Positions 11,658 to 24,757 are shown, counted from the first letter of the stretch. The stretch: 64,000 nucleotides of DNA from Cucumis sativus (GCF_000004075.3 NC_026659.2:2046001-2110000); one strand, 5' to 3'. Numbers and translations: made by a program. Notes: a model not told the origin generated them from the sequence alone.

Positions 11658-14477
11658 TTGTTTGTAGGAACAAGAACTACCATAACAACCCTGTTTTTGG
11701 ACTCAAGTTTTTGCATTTGATACATGAACTTTTAACATTTACTAGCAACTTATTACCTTCATCTGTTCCTTTGTTCCTATGATTAAGTTCTTAGAGACCT
11801 AAAAGTAGTATATTTCGTTATGCAACTAGTATTGAACTATCCCATAATTCCTTAGCTGGTTCTAAATGGACTCCTTTTCTTCTCTTCCTTTGGCTAGGAT
11901 TACAAAGTTCAGTTCCTGCCAATGGTGTTTCTGTTGGCCAGACTGCAGTTCCAACTTCAGAGAGTGTGGATGACGGTGAGATTCTTGAGTTTTTGCACTT
12001 TTCAGTTACAATGTTGCACCAAAGATGACCTGAGACTAACAAATTATAAATAAGTTTGAGTCGTCGTGTTGATGGAATCTGTTATTGACCGTTCTCAATG
12101 CTTGAATTTTGAGCTCAAAAGGGTTAGATTAAATGTATTATAGATTATCTACTGTCATTACTTTCCAAATTTGTTGATTTATCTTCTACAGAAACTTGTA
12201 CTCAAATTTTATAGAATGGCACATCTTATGACTCATAATTTTCAAGAATCACTATATGTGGGGAGGGAAGGAGTGGGGGAATTCGGTCAGGATTGGTTTT
12301 TTGAGTTGATGCAAATGCCTTACAGCATGTAAATTAGGGGAGGGAGAGAGGGCTGTTTTAAATTGAAAGATGGCGTTGAGGGGAGCAAGGATCTTAATTG
12401 TGAGTTCAGAATCTTCCTTGGTCTGGGGCATATTTGATTGTTATTTTTAATTATATAGTGCCACGTTCTTAGTTTGAAGCCTTGTTTTGGTTGTAGAAAA
12501 TGACTTGGAGCAGCCAAGCAGCCCATCTGTAAAGAAGTCTGAAGAGAAAGGGGTGGTTGTAGTGCACGAAGTTAAGTGCAAGCTTTATGTGAAGGTATTT
12601 GCTTCTGAAAAGTGGAATTTAAATGGTTCTATTTTCAGCATAAAGTTAATTAACAGCTCAGAAAGTCATTCTGTTTTTCGATGAGCACTTTTCAACATTT
12701 GCATTGTGAGATTTGTTCTAAAATATATATACACACATACATACATACATACATACATAAATAGATATATATTTGGGTAGATGCATGTTGACTTTATTTT
12801 ATGACCTCTTTCTGGGAGGGGGAACCATTTTGTTTGAATATTTCCTTCTGGTATTCCATTGCTCTCAAAGGAAGAACAGAGGTAGATGTGAACCAGCACT
12901 TGAAATGCATTGTTATGACTGCTGTGAGAGTTGGGACCAGATAGCTTGATTGAGCTACTTGTTTTCAAACAGAGATAGTAGTCTGTTCTTTCTGTTGCAG
13001 TAGTTTTCCCTTGCAACTTTTATGTACGAGACAGCATAATTTGAGTATGGATATTATTTTATGGTTTCTGCTGAAGGATGAATGCAAAATGTTGCAAGTG
13101 ATTTTAGAATATATGGAAAAATTTGGTGATGATAATAGTGCACGAGTAGTTTTCTGGAGGTATCCTTGGCATTCCAATTATTTTGTTGTTGACTCGTATC
13201 AATTGGAGCATTATTTTTGGAAATTGAGGAGGGAAAATTGGATGATCAAATGGATACAATGGAAGCACAAGCACCTTTTGGAGGAGTATGCAAGGCGTAG
13301 CGAAATCAATTGATGGCAAATAAGAATATTGCAACATCCTTGAAGGGATAAGGGTAGGTTGCTGGGCTTCTGCATGTTGTATCGCTGTGGTAGCCTCTGT
13401 GTAAAGATTGTGGTAGGATGTACAACCAACGACAAAATTTTCTTGGAGGAGCAGCTGACGAAGGCAGTGAATTAACTAGTGACTAAGAGATGTCTTGGGC
13501 TGTGGAGTCTAGAAAACCTCTTTAAATTGTTAAAGATTTGTATCTGTTGGTGTTTTTGATTGCCTAATTGTCTGAATATAATCAGTTTATCATGATCCAT
13601 TAGATGAACTGTCTTGCAACGTGAGTGCAAATGAAGTTGTAAAGTAGTAAAAATGGAAAAAAAGTTATATTAGTTGCTTCATGATATATCCATATAGAAA
13701 ATTTACTGTTGATGGATATATTGCTTCTGTCTTCCGTTATTTTTATTTGCCTTGTGTTTAATCTGACTTAAGATTTCATTTTTTTAGTACTCTTAGGATC
13801 TATAGATTAGCTACTGTATCCTTGACACACTACGTATGTGTGTTGTGTACATGCAGTCCACCGATCCAGCAGATAAAGATGCATGGAAAGACAAAGGCAC
13901 AGGGCAGCTTTCCATAAAATGCAAGGAGGGTATCAGCAAGGGTACAAAGGAATCCAAACCAACGATTTTAATTCGAAATGATGTACGATTTATCATGCTT
14001 AATCTTTACTCTTTGATAATACTTCTTGTTTATCCCAGCTCTCTCTTCCCTAAGTCTTTCTTAACAACTGTGGTTGTTGGTTTATTCTTTTATTTCTCTC
14101 TCTATATATCTTACAATGTGTTGTATATTCTACTTATAGGTGGGGAGACTGCTTCTGAATGCTTTAATCTATCCAGGGATCAAAACAAATATTCAAAAGA
14201 ATTCCATTGTTGCAATATTCCATACTTCGGTAATGTTTATCTTCATACCAATTATCAACATATTTGTATAACTTGGTCAGAAATAACGTGTGCTAGGAAA
14301 TTCCCAAAGACATCCGTAGCTAATATTCTATTTTGTTTCTTGTAGAGTGAAGGCAATACTAACGATAATAGCGATAAAGATAAAGTTGTGGCACGAACAT
14401 ACTTGATTCGATTAAAAACAGAGGACGATCGGAATAAGCTGGCAACAGCAATTCAAGAATGCACTCCGGCACCTTGA
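9756..14477 (+). CDS. NUP50: RanBP1-domain nucleoporin, NUP50 type
   Basis: Nine exons: 9756-9815, 10396-10547, 10826-10913, 11248-11479, 11898-11975, 12497-12594, 13857-13982, 14140-14229, 14346-14477; 351 residues, stop TGA. The N-terminus starts MGGTKRSALSDSIPD, followed by the conserved segment HVRALNTQFASWVQSQLANH, then PDELWEDGIRDYLTHASSIM. A Ser/Thr-rich linker contains an FG (SIFG). The C-terminal third (about residue 215 onward) is a Ran-binding domain: VHEVKCKLYVK, DKDAWKDKGTGQLSIK, GRLLLNALIYPGIKTNIQKN and TYLIRLKTEDDRNKLATAIQ. NUP50 proteins bind Ran-GTP and importin-alpha at the nuclear basket and help cargo release. It resembles Arabidopsis NUP50b (AT3G15970, from memory) more than NUP50a. 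All exon junctions are GT-AG and in phase. Intron 6 is 1.26 kb. Confidence 0.9.
11620..11654. repeat. (AT)n microsatellite in NUP50 intron 4
   Basis: About 17 uninterrupted AT dinucleotides. Such tracts vary in length between individuals. Confidence 0.95.
12731..12760. repeat. (ACAT)n microsatellite in NUP50 intron 6
   Basis: About six tandem ACAT tetranucleotides flanked by AT-rich tracts. Confidence 0.9.
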
Positions 14478-14877
14478 GAGAGAGAGAGAGAGAGATTAAA
14501 GATGGTGTCTTTTAGAGGGGAAACCCTTTTATATGAGAAGAGAATTTTGTCAGTCTTATTTTCTTTGCCCCCATTTGTGAAGGGGGGTTTCTTCGGAAGA
14601 CAAGATCAGTTTAAAATTCTAAATTGATCTCTCTACCAAATGAATCTACTTCTTTTAAAGAGAGGCTGAGGCAGTTGTACTATAAACAAGAGAATGAATG
14701 CTCTGTTTTATTTAGTGTAGCAATACAATAATGCAAAATTTCTTGGTTTCTCAATTTCATCTCTGTTTTGTCATGGCAGTTTAGATGATCCGTTTTAACA
14801 ATTCTTTTGCCTGATAGATGAATTTAGAGAGTATGAAAAGGATCTATTAATATACTTTAAAATCATGTTCGCATCTA
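14478..14877 (+). other. 3'UTR of NUP50 and spacer to tRNA
   Basis: Begins with a (GA)n run just after the NUP50 stop (14477-14497) and contains an AATAAT-type polyadenylation signal near 14727. No other feature is seen. Confidence 0.5.
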
Positions 14878-14949
14878 GCGTTTGTAGTCCAACGGTTAGG
14901 ATAATTGCCTTCCAAGCAATAGACCCGGGTTCGACTCCCGGCAAACGCA
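14878..14949 (+). tRNA. tRNA-Gly (anticodon UCC)
   Basis: A complete 72-base cloverleaf is visible. The acceptor stem GCGTTTG (14878-14884) pairs with CAAACGC (14942-14948), followed by discriminator A. The D-arm carries GTCCAACGGTTAGGAT. The anticodon stem ATTGC/GCAAT encloses loop CTTCCAA, giving anticodon TCC (glycine, GGA codons). The T-arm is CCGGG-TTCGACT-CCCGG. A and B box promoters are intact, a TTTT polymerase III terminator lies at 14955-14958, and there is no intron. CCA is not encoded, as usual for nuclear tRNA genes. Confidence 0.97.
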
Positions 14950-15528
14950 ATTTCTTTTGCCTCTTTTCTCATCCTTTTTAAATATGTTATGCCATTTTTC
15001 TACCTAAAACTTCTTTCTCACTCCACAAATTTATGTTGCACACCTCAAAATATTCATCAATTTCATTGGGATAATAAAAAACTTCCCCAACAAAATGACT
15101 CCTTTACTAATAATTTAAGACTACAGGCATTATCATTAAATAAATTAATAAATAAGCTCGTTTCTTTTTACTCCAACTCTAAATCCACATCCAAAAAGGG
15201 GAGGTGGGGATTGGAATTCAACACATTGAAGTTGTAATTGTATTTTCAGTAACTATGCTAGAAAGTTAGGGGAGTTGTCAAAAAAGGCCAAGCAAATGCA
15301 AAACCTCTCACTTTTTGCTTAGTGACTACTTCCAAATATAACAAAGCATCAGAGTCCCAATACCACCACATAGAAAATTATAGAACACAATGAAAAGAAA
15401 AAAAGAGAAAAAAAGAACTGCTCTGCCCGGACTCTATATAACAACAGATTTCACTTTCCTGAGACTGAAACGTTAAGAAATCTCGAGATCATTAGCTTTT
15501 CACGTTCCTCTTTAACAAACCGGAAATG
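14950..15528. other. spacer between tRNA-Gly and the 3' end of the kinase gene
   Basis: AT-rich, no gene supported. The right part is expected to contain the minus-strand 3'UTR of the kinase gene. Confidence 0.5.
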
Positions 15529-18085
15529 TTAACAGACAAGTGATAGCCTAAGGGATGGAGTTGTTGGGATATGTGTGCACGATGCCCATCGTATAACTGA
15601 TTCGGTCACGATGAGATTGAGCTGATCGAGCTCGCCAAGTCCGATTGTATGATTCCTTTTGCTGGGAATGTTGGTCCCTCTAGATCCACCCGGTCCTCCT
15701 TTTCTAGTTTCTTTCCACTCCATTTCTCCAAACCTGTACTTGGCTGGAATTGTAGGTTCCAGCAGAAGAGAAAGCTTTCTCTTGATTGGTTCTGCATTTA
15801 AGATAACATGGTCCGTTGTAAAACTAAAGAAATCATCTCCAACTAAATGACATTCATAGATATTTCAATTAGTTGCTGCTTTTGAACGAGGTATTGATAG
15901 CATTCCAACCATTAAGGAAATGGTTTCCTTTTTTGGATAAGAAACCGTTTCATTAGTTGCTGAAATATCGAAAGATATACAAAAGAATTCCGAATAAAGG
16001 GAGAACAAAACATGAAGGAAAGGTCGCACTTAAAAGATTTCGTCTTTCTTTCTAGGCTTTCTCAGAGTTGTTTTTCAACATTTTGTTTTTACTATACCAC
16101 TATTCCAACCATATGATCAACATAATGAAAAGGGCCTGAAAGTGAAAAAAACAAACCTTCATGAAGCGTTTCTGACAGTGAGAGATTCGCTTTGAATCTC
16201 ATCGAACTGTTTACTTGATCAACTGTTGATGAACATGGACTGAAGAAAGTAAAACTGGGAAGCTTCGGAATTGGGGATGAAAACTCAGTGGCTGTATCTA
16301 ACTCAACGCAACTGCTGAAAGAAAATCCTCCGGGAACAGAACTAGGCGTGCCAACGTTGTCTAAAAGGAAAGAAGAGAACGATGATTTGCATGTGAAGAC
16401 AGGTGAATGTCCCATTTGGTCCTCACAAATAACAGGAGTTCCATCACTGAAGCTAAAATCCCGATTTCTAACGATGAATGGAGCGGGTGAAGAACTCATG
16501 CCCATTTCCACCCGTCTGCAATCGCGAGCATCTTGCTTTTCCTGCTCTTGAGATGCTTGGGCAGCATCTTTCATCCATGAATGACCTACAAGAAACATAA
16601 AGTTGGTTGATTTTCAGAGAAGGAGAAACAAAGAATTGCGCATTTTGTTGGCATGTGATGCATGGGCTTATTCCAAAATTGAAAGCTTAACACCAAGCGT
16701 AGGCTGGCATATTCCAGCACGAATGCTCAAGGGTTGTACTAGTCGATAGTCGACAAATTGAGAATTATGCAAAATCATAAATGTTTGTTCGTCACACCAT
16801 GCCAAATTCCCAAGTAATCAAACCTTTCTAAAAGCGTGACATTAAATGGTCTACGATGTTTGTGTTCCTATTGGCGGGCCCTGCACATAATAAACTCCCC
16901 AACTACTTACTACTATACCTTTAATAGCGTTCCTATCACATAATGTTTGGCAATGTGGAAGATGGTTCTCGAGGTATCCAAGAAACAAATCTCGGATCCC
17001 TTTTCTTTAAGTTCTTTATTATTGTTTTTTCTTACATGTTTACTAGATTATCTAAACAGATAAATAAAAATTCGGCCAAAAAAAGTCATAGGATTACCTA
17101 GAACCTCCTTAGCAGTGAGCCGCTTTGAAGGATCCATGCAAAGCATCCTGGATATCAAGTCTTTTGCAGATGTTGACACGTGATCCCAAAGATTAGAAGG
17201 AAAACGTAATTCTGCAGCTCTAACAGCTTCAAAAATTCTTGATTTCGTCTTACCCCAAAACGGTGGCATCCCGCTGAGAAGGATGTAAAGAATAACTCCA
17301 GCACTCCAAACATCAGCAGCTTGGTTATAGCCTCCTGCAAGGACTTCTGGGGCAATGTAAAATGGGCTCCCAACAGTACCATGCAAATTCTGACCTGTTG
17401 TCAGCACAAATGGTCATAAAACAGAGTTTTGAGGAATGGTTTATTAGTTTCTGTTAAATACTAACTGGAGAAGAAATTTTCTAGATGAGTTACCAGGTTT
17501 GATATAGGTTGCAAGACCAAAATCTGCCAACTTAATTGGAGATGAGGACGAGGTTGTGGCTAATAGAATGTTTTCCGGCTTTAGATCTCTATGAACAACA
17601 CCATTCTCATGACAATATTTGACCACTTGAATTAGATGCTTGAAAACAACCCGAGCATCAGATTCCGAAAACCTGCCATGCTTCTCAAGCTGGTGGAAAA
17701 GCTCGCCTCCAGCACATAACTCCATTAATAAGTGCACACATTCTTCCTCCTCATAGACTGCCTTTAGATTTACAACATTTGGATGCCCAGACAATCGGGA
17801 CATTATTTCAATCTCAAGCTTAACACTGCGCACATCATCAACTGTCATTAATCTATCCTTGGCAATGGACTTGCAAGCCAACATCTCGCCAGTCATCCTA
17901 TCAGAACATGATCGAATCACGCCAAATTGTCCCCAACCTAGTCGTTCCCCCAAAACGTACCGATCTTTTAAATTTCCAACTTGCGTGGTTTCTAAAATTG
18001 TTTCACTGAGGCTTGAAACTTTGAAACAGTTGTAGAATTGTATAGATTGCCCAATCTGGTCACTTTCAGTTTCAGCTAGGTCCAT
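15529..18085 (-). CDS. PEPKR1: PEPKR1-type serine/threonine protein kinase (CDPK/CRK-related, no EF hands)
   Basis: Four coding exons on the minus strand: 18085-17494, 17394-17098, 16585-16157, 15791-15529; all GT-AG with phase 1 at each intron; 526 residues, stop TAA. The kinase domain is complete: glycine loop GWGQFG (residues 50-55), catalytic Lys72 in LACKSI, HRDLKPEN with Asp167, DFG with Asp188, then GTVGSPFYIAPEVLAGGY and AADVWSAGVILYILLSG. A Ser-rich region follows, and the C-terminus ends GELDQLNLIVTESVIRWASC and then PSLRLSLVC. It lacks calmodulin-like EF hands, so it is not a CDPK. N-terminus (SIQFYNCFKVSSLSETIL), length and tail match Arabidopsis phosphoenolpyruvate carboxylase kinase-related kinase 1 (AT1G12580, 522 residues from memory). 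The last exon is easily missed because exon 3 reads on openly past its true donor (GAAG/GTTTGT). The substrate is unknown. Confidence 0.92.
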
Positions 18086-19132
18086 ACTAGGGCAACAGAG
18101 TTTAATGGCAGGACAGCTGAATTAACCTCACTACTATATCCTAACTTATACAATCACACTCAACGACGTTTCAGAGACGATGTTCCTGAAACGTCTTTCC
18201 ATGAATAATCAAACAACAAACATAGAACAATGCAGAATCATGACCTCATCCTGGACCAACCAGGTTGAGCTGATACCATCCAAGTTAATTTGCCATAAGA
18301 AATCCAAGTTAAAGCATCAGCTTCCAGGTACTACCTAGCAAGTAAGGTGCAAGAATTACACTTCAGATAGCAAAATCAAAATTCAACCTACTTCCCTCCT
18401 CTCAATCTCCCCAAAATTTTCAGAATTCAAACACACCCAATCATCAAAATTCAATAAATTGATTAAACAAAAAATCCATTTCACAAAAACACTACAAGAA
18501 TCACAACCACTAAAACAAAATTGAAACTTCGAAAGCTCAAAAAAAAAAAAAAAAACACCCACCATCAAATACACACTTCAACTACTGTTGAAAATCGAAA
18601 CAGACCCAAATGCAAGTAAATCCAAATTGGGATCAAGAGAAGAAACCAAACAGAAAAACCCATCAGGATCATAAGTCGAGCATGAGAAAAGAAGAGCTGA
18701 AGCACCAGAAAACCCCCCCAAAAAACAAAAAACAAAAAACAGAAATCGCGTACCAGAAGAATCATCCGAGCTCGATTCCTTTGTCCCCCCCACAGCTTCA
18801 ATCAAATGACAGAAACACAACAAAAGAGGACAACAGAGAGATGAAACCAAAGAAAAAAAGAGAAAGAAGTCTTGAAAATGCCATCGTGGAACAAGTCCAA
18901 TCCATTAAACCTCCATTGTTCAAACCCAGTCTTCATTTTCACACTATTTCAAAAAAGGCTCTTCTTTGGCTTTGCCTCCCTCTTGACCGGGTACCGGCTA
19001 AACCCAACTCCATTTCCCTCCCCCACTTAAAAATTAATTAAATTAATCAATCGATAATCATGATTAAGAAAAACACAAGCATCCAAAATTAAAGCCATGG
19101 GAAAAATCACGCCACAAAAGTTCGACACGTGT
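18086..19132 (-). promoter_or_regulatory. leader intron, 5'UTR and G-box of the PEPKR1-type gene
   Basis: On the minus strand an acceptor (TTCAG at 18121-18117) stands 32 bases before the ATG, and a good donor (CTG/GTACGC) ends a candidate non-coding exon at 18754, giving a leader intron of about 640 bases. No upstream frame joins to the CDS in phase through this intron, which supports a non-coding leader. A palindromic ACACGTGT (G-box/ABRE-like) at 19125-19132 probably lies in the promoter. The exon border is tentative. Confidence 0.45.
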
Positions 19133-20202
19133 CACTTAGACGTTCTTTATCCATATAAATAAAAATGAAGCGTAATTACGAGTATGTCCCCCACATGTAC
19201 ATGTGCTCCAATTATGTCTTCCGTTGCTATACAACTGGAAACACCATTCCTTTCTTTCTTTATTTATCAACATTATCTCTCCTTTCAATTCAACGACACT
19301 TTTATTATTATTTCTCTTTTCTTAAAAAATAAAAATAACATAATTTGTTGTGCCACTCGATTTTAAAATACCTTATGCCATAAAAATGATATTTTAGTTT
19401 GATTGTTTTTTTCCACCTAATACAATAAAATTGTCACTAATTTTCATTGCAATTAAAAAAAGAATAGAATTGTTTAGAATGTATGTAATAATGAAAGAAT
19501 GGAAAATAAAAGATATATATATATATATATGGTAGATATATTGGTTTTAAAAACGGAATAAAGGCATTAGGATTTTATACATAAGCATGACGAAGTTTAA
19601 AGTGAGTAGTGATTGGTCATAGTGGAGTAGCTATCACATTCAGATGAGCAGTTATATTATATATGTTTCATGTGATTCCGCAACGTGGAAGAATGTGAGT
19701 GGCTGTGATAACATTTGATTGTACCTCATGGTGAGACTAGTGGTACAGAAACCCACTTGAATGGGAAATTATATATGTTTCCAAAAATAATAATTATTAC
19801 TTTATGTTGAAATAAATAAGAAATAGGTCAACATCAAATATTTTCCTCTTTTATCCTATCGTCAACGTTTTAGAAGACAATATTTTCTTTAATTTCGAAT
19901 GAAAAACAAAACTCAAAATGTAAATTCACATATGATTGAAAGCCCATTTTGTTGTATGAAAAAATGCCTACAATTCCGAAGGATATTTCTAGAAAAACAT
20001 CAACATGACAAAACACAATTATTCTCCTAAACTAAACAAATTCAAAATGGAATCTCTTTGGTTGTGTCATTTTCCATTTTTTTAAATTTCTTTTTATTTA
20101 TTTCTAAATTGGATGGAACTTAAGTGGAACATATTATGCCAAATTACTCTATGACAGAAACAAACAAATTTCATTTCTAAGATGAGAGAAGAGTACTCTC
20201 AA

Positions 20203-20204
20203 AA

Positions 20205-20238
<34 letters not shown>
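20203..20238. repeat. (AT)n microsatellite
   Basis: Uninterrupted AT dinucleotides, about 18 copies. Confidence 0.95.
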
Positions 20239-20242
<4 letters not shown>

Positions 20243-22096
20243 CAAAGATGATACCAAAAGTTTTATGTAGCATAATTCTAAAGTGACTTTACAACCTAAA
20301 AAAAATACTAATTTGTCTAAATTATGCACGTAATCTATTTTGTTTTTCACATTTCATCGAGAGTGCCCTTTTCCATATTTTCTATGTAATATTTCAATTT
20401 TAACCAAATTTTCTAGTATAAAAGAATGATTGAAAATACTTTTTAAAAATAATAAAATATTAGATTTCATCAATAATATTGATAGCAAAAATTTTGTAAT
20501 ATTTTATAAATGTTTTGATTTATTTTGCTATATTTAAAAATGTTTATAAATTGTTTGAAGTGTGTTTGTTGAATCTTAGTGGAGATAATAAAAGTGAAAA
20601 AATCCACCTATAATTAGGTATAAGTAGTTAACAAGCCTTATTCCTTCCCCTTTAAAAAATGGTTTAATTAATTATAAATGGAAGTCAAATATTAAAAACT
20701 AAAATAATAGTTTGAGGAATTTATATTCTTAAGGATGTGAAAGGTTGGAAACAGCTTGTTATGAGGCCTTAAACTATTCAACTTGATTTATTATAGTATC
20801 CAAAGACTTGACAATTTTATGTTTTTGGGGCAAATGTGACAAAGTCAAATTGACCTAAACACTCAACAAATAGTTGACAAGTTTACAATAAGATATTTGG
20901 CATATGAAAACAACAAATATCTTTGGCATCAATTCATCTTCTAATTAATAGTTATTAACATTGATGCCAAAATTTAAACTAGGAAGTAAATTTGTTTGTA
21001 GAGTTAGAGGGCACGAGAGCAAATCTTGTAAAAAGGAGTACCATATGCTACGACCATTCCAATAATGCTCAAGTTAGTAAATTAATTAAAGAAAGGACTA
21101 AGCTCCGAGTGAGTTTTTATTATTTATTTTATATGATTATTCTCTCATACCCTAATCTTCTTACATTATAGGTTTCGAACATCTGTCTAGGAAAGACTTT
21201 TAGGGTTTTTTTGGAGTGAGCAAAGCGAGTGGGATAATAGCTTTGATTTGATTTTTCAGGCTCAATCGAAGAACTTGGACCAATATCTGCTTACTCTTTT
21301 CATTGATTCAAAAAGTGTAAATGAGATAGTTTCCAGGTTGATTTGTCGAGCTCGTCCTCAATCCAGCTAAACCGAGGTCGAGAATCTTGGAATGAGCTTT
21401 AACATATTATTTACTTTCTCTTTCCTCTAACCGCTTCTTAGTTTTTATATGTTGTTTCTCATTTTCACAAATCTATCACCGAATTTAAAGATTATTAACA
21501 ATTTATAAAAATAATTAGAATTTGGTCATTTGTGCTTACATACAATATACAATATGTGTGTTTATGCATTGTAAAATCTCATGAGCTCACCACACAAGAC
21601 TAATAAACTTTTAAAACTCAAACTTTAATGTATAAATTTCATTTCTATATATTTGAAGAGATAATTACAAAATTAAAAAGTATTGTGATACAATAATTAC
21701 AAATAATAATAAAAAAAAGCTAGAACAAATTTAATATTCATATGATTCAAATAATATATAAATTTATTAAAACGATAAATATCAACTAGTTCAATTGGCA
21801 TAGAATTTATATTACCAACTCTCACAATTCAATATATAATCATGAGTTATATATAGACCAGAAGTCGAAAAGATTTAGAAACATGGTTGAGACCGAAATG
21901 AAACAAAAACACAAGAGAGAAAGTTAATTTTGAGGAGATATATATATATATAGGATATGGTGAAAGGGGTTTTGTTTGAAAGTAAAAGAAAAGGAAAAGG
22001 TTGGGAGTTTTGACCAATTTTTGAGGGTTTGTCTAAGAGGGAAGAGACAATGGATAGAACAAGAAAACATATATGGGAAAAGAAAGGCAAGTGGGG

Positions 22097-22138
22097 CTCA
22101 TTGCTCATTCCTCATTCCTCATTCCTCATTCCTCATAC
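22097..22138. repeat. heptamer tandem repeat (CTCATTC)n
   Basis: Six units of seven bases: one CTCATTG, four perfect CTCATTC and a terminal CTCATAC. The array interrupts otherwise AT-rich DNA. Confidence 0.9.
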
Positions 22139-24604
22139 TCATAGTTAGGGTTTTTGGTTTTTATGTTTCATATTGTTCCCTTTTGTCTATAAGCTAAGGG
22201 CCATACATTTACTATCTCTTTCATCAACTTCAATATTAATCAAACCCCCTTTTATTCAATCTTTTCTTGTCCAATGTGGGTAGCCCATAATATAATTCAT
22301 ACTAAGTTTTAGTCAAATAAATTTAATCTTTGATTAACTTTTATGTTGCCTCAATTTGATTGCTTCTATGTTAAGTTGTTATTTTATAAGTTCTTGATTT
22401 TCTAATTTGGGTCCATTACCATTAGATATATTCCTAACATATTCAAAAAGTGACTTTTAAAAATTAATTGACCATGTAATTTTGTATCTAGTTGATTCTA
22501 TGAAATTTGTAGAACCACACAATTGAAAAGAGTATAAATAAACTAAATTTATATATACTGAAGTTGAAAGTTTAGAAATTAAATAAACAAACCTCAAACA
22601 TAAATGGAATTTTAAAATAATAAATATTATTCTTATCAACATATTTTCCTCTCGTTCAAATAATATATTCAAAATGATAAAGATTATCGTAAAAGTTGTA
22701 TTTTCTCTCTCTCTTTTTAAAGTTTGTTCCATCTTTATTTTATTTAACTATCTCTCATTATTTCTATGGCTATAAATTCTATTTAGTTTCTCAAATGATA
22801 TTAATTTAAGTATAGGATTAACTACGAGGTTTAGACTTTAATCTTCAAAAATAACTCTATTTAGCTTCTTCTATATCACTTTTTTCCCCCCCTCTTTTAA
22901 CTTTTGTTCCCTTAATTTTTTTCTTTTTCTTTTTCTTTCTTACCTCCTAGCTTTCTTGAGATATTTTTTTGCTCCTTTTTTTTTTCTCTCTCTCTCTTTA
23001 TAAAGTTATTTTCCATAAATTTTAGCAGTCTGTCCAAGAAAAATGATCTCATTTATACCTAACTTTTATTTCTCTCTTTTTGGAATTTTTGTTTTCCCTA
23101 TCCAAATTCTCTCTGAGTTTTTTCTACCACCTACTAATTATTTCTTTTCCAATTTCAATGATAATGTTTTATTCATAGTTATCATTCTAAATTGCTTTTG
23201 AAAACAAACATTAATCGTTTAAAAAATACTTCTAATTAAACTTAACTCACTTGCTCAAAAATATATAGAATCAAATATTCAAATAATTTATAACACTTTT
23301 GCAAAATATTCAAGTTATTGAAAACCCACTTTTAAGAATATAGAACCAATTAGCACATTAAAATGACTGTGAAAATCATTTTTAACAAAAAGAAAAAGAA
23401 AAAAACACTTGTTAATAAAATCAATTTTGTTAAAACATTTACTTCTAAAAATTCTCAAACATCCGTTTGACCACAATTATAAATATCTTTTTTAAATTTC
23501 AAATTCAAAAGAGAAGGTCAATAAAGCTGAGAGGATAGGAAAAAGTGAGAAATTAATAAATTAGAAAAAGAAAAAAAGGTGACATAGAGACCCACACTAA
23601 GTTAACCATATCACTCTCAGATTTAAATTAATTAGGGAAAAGTTAAACCAATAATAATTAAAGATTCCGAAAATGAAGACTAAATATGGTTTTTTTTTAA
23701 TGATCATTAGGACTAATTGAGCACATAAGATAGTAAATAGGGTATATTTGTGATAGGTAATATCTACTAATTACCTAAATTTATTGTATACCCAAACTTA
23801 TTTACTAAAGAGAGGAGAAATTAGGAAGTGACAAAAAAAAAAGTAGCAAAAATTAAGTTGCAAATTGACAAAATGTTTGGGTCAATATCATGGTTCAATT
23901 TTTTATCTATACCCTAGCATATTTTCAAACTTTAGGATTTTGCATAGGTTTGAAATATTTCCTATCATATCCTAATAAAATTAATTTGTAGTTCATAATT
24001 TTTAACTTTTAATTTTAAGAAATGTCCAATAACTTTTTAAATTTGTTCAACTTACTCTTGATTTTCACATAATTTATTTTAAACTTTCATTTATACTTTT
24101 ATGTTTATCCATTTTTTTTTTATAATTTCTACACGTCAAATGAATAATGATGGAGAAATAGTTGTGGTGACTCTTAGATCACTAGCCTTTTAGTTGAGGT
24201 CAATATATACTTTATCAATCAATTGAGCTAGGTCATATGAAGCTTTTTAAATTAATTTAAACGATAGTTCTACATCTTGATCATTGTTTAAATACATACA
24301 ATTTCTTCACATATATAACATTTCATTTGGCATTTATTACTCTTTCCTTTGTATAAAATATGATCTTAGAAGTTTGTATCTATCTTGTTACGAGTGATTT
24401 AAAATTTGTTGAATTGAAACAAAGTTATGATGATTTTAGTCAAAAATCTAATTGAAGTGTTTTTAAAAATATATTTTAGAAGTTTAAATGAATTAATAAA
24501 TTTTTTTGAAATTTTAGGTATATTTTTTAAATAAATTAGAAACTGAGGAGTATTTATTTGGGATAGTTGCAAATTTAGCAATTAAATTCAAATTAATCAA
24601 GTAT

Positions 24605-24757
24605 ATAGCACAATTTTAAAAAATTTGCAAATATAGCAAAATTTGTCAAATTCTATCAATGATATAAGTCTATCACTGATAGACCATGTTGCAAATATTG
24701 GTCAAGTCTATCAGTGATAGTTTTGCTATATTTGCAATTTTTTTAAAATGTTGCTAT
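24605..24757. mobile_element. MITE-like foldback element with about 37-base terminal inverted repeats
   Basis: The left end (from ATAGCACAATTTTAAAA, continuing to GCAAATATAGCAAAA) is almost the exact reverse complement of the right end (TTTTGCTATATTTGCAAT to TGTTGCTAT). Inside is a second nested inverted repeat, TCTATCACTGATAGAC against GTCTATCAGTGATAG. The element is about 153 bases, non-coding, and could fold into one long hairpin. This is the structure of a non-autonomous DNA transposon, or of a foldback locus that makes small RNAs. Similar TATCACTGATAGA motifs are, to my memory, frequent in Cucumis genomes. Confidence 0.75.

Larger units (their letters stand above)
19133..24604. other. 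gene-poor AT-rich DNA
   Basis: No coding region can be supported. It holds simple repeats: (AT)n near 19510-19530 and 20203-20238, poly-pyrimidine tracts near 22880-23000, and a heptamer array at 22097-22138. A less AT-rich patch at about 21080-21400 has no open frame and could be a decayed transposon or an unannotated non-coding transcript. Conserved protein motifs were not found on either strand. Confidence 0.55.

Noticed and set aside
16092..16156. Read-through of PEPKR1-type exon 3 to an in-frame stop
   Set aside because: A good donor at 16157/16156 joined to the acceptor at 15791 restores the conserved C-terminus; the read-through tail has no conservation.
15529..18085. Calcium-dependent protein kinase
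   Set aside because: Kinase domain is CDPK-like but no EF-hand follows; the C-terminal tail is of the PEPKR1 type.
18610..19041. 143-codon plus-strand open frame
   Set aside because: Antisense of the PEPKR1-type gene's leader and promoter; composition (Lys, Pro, Gln, Ser) follows from purine-rich leader DNA and no domain is seen.
22080..22140. CRISPR-like short repeat array
   Set aside because: A direct heptamer microsatellite without spacers, in a plant nuclear genome.
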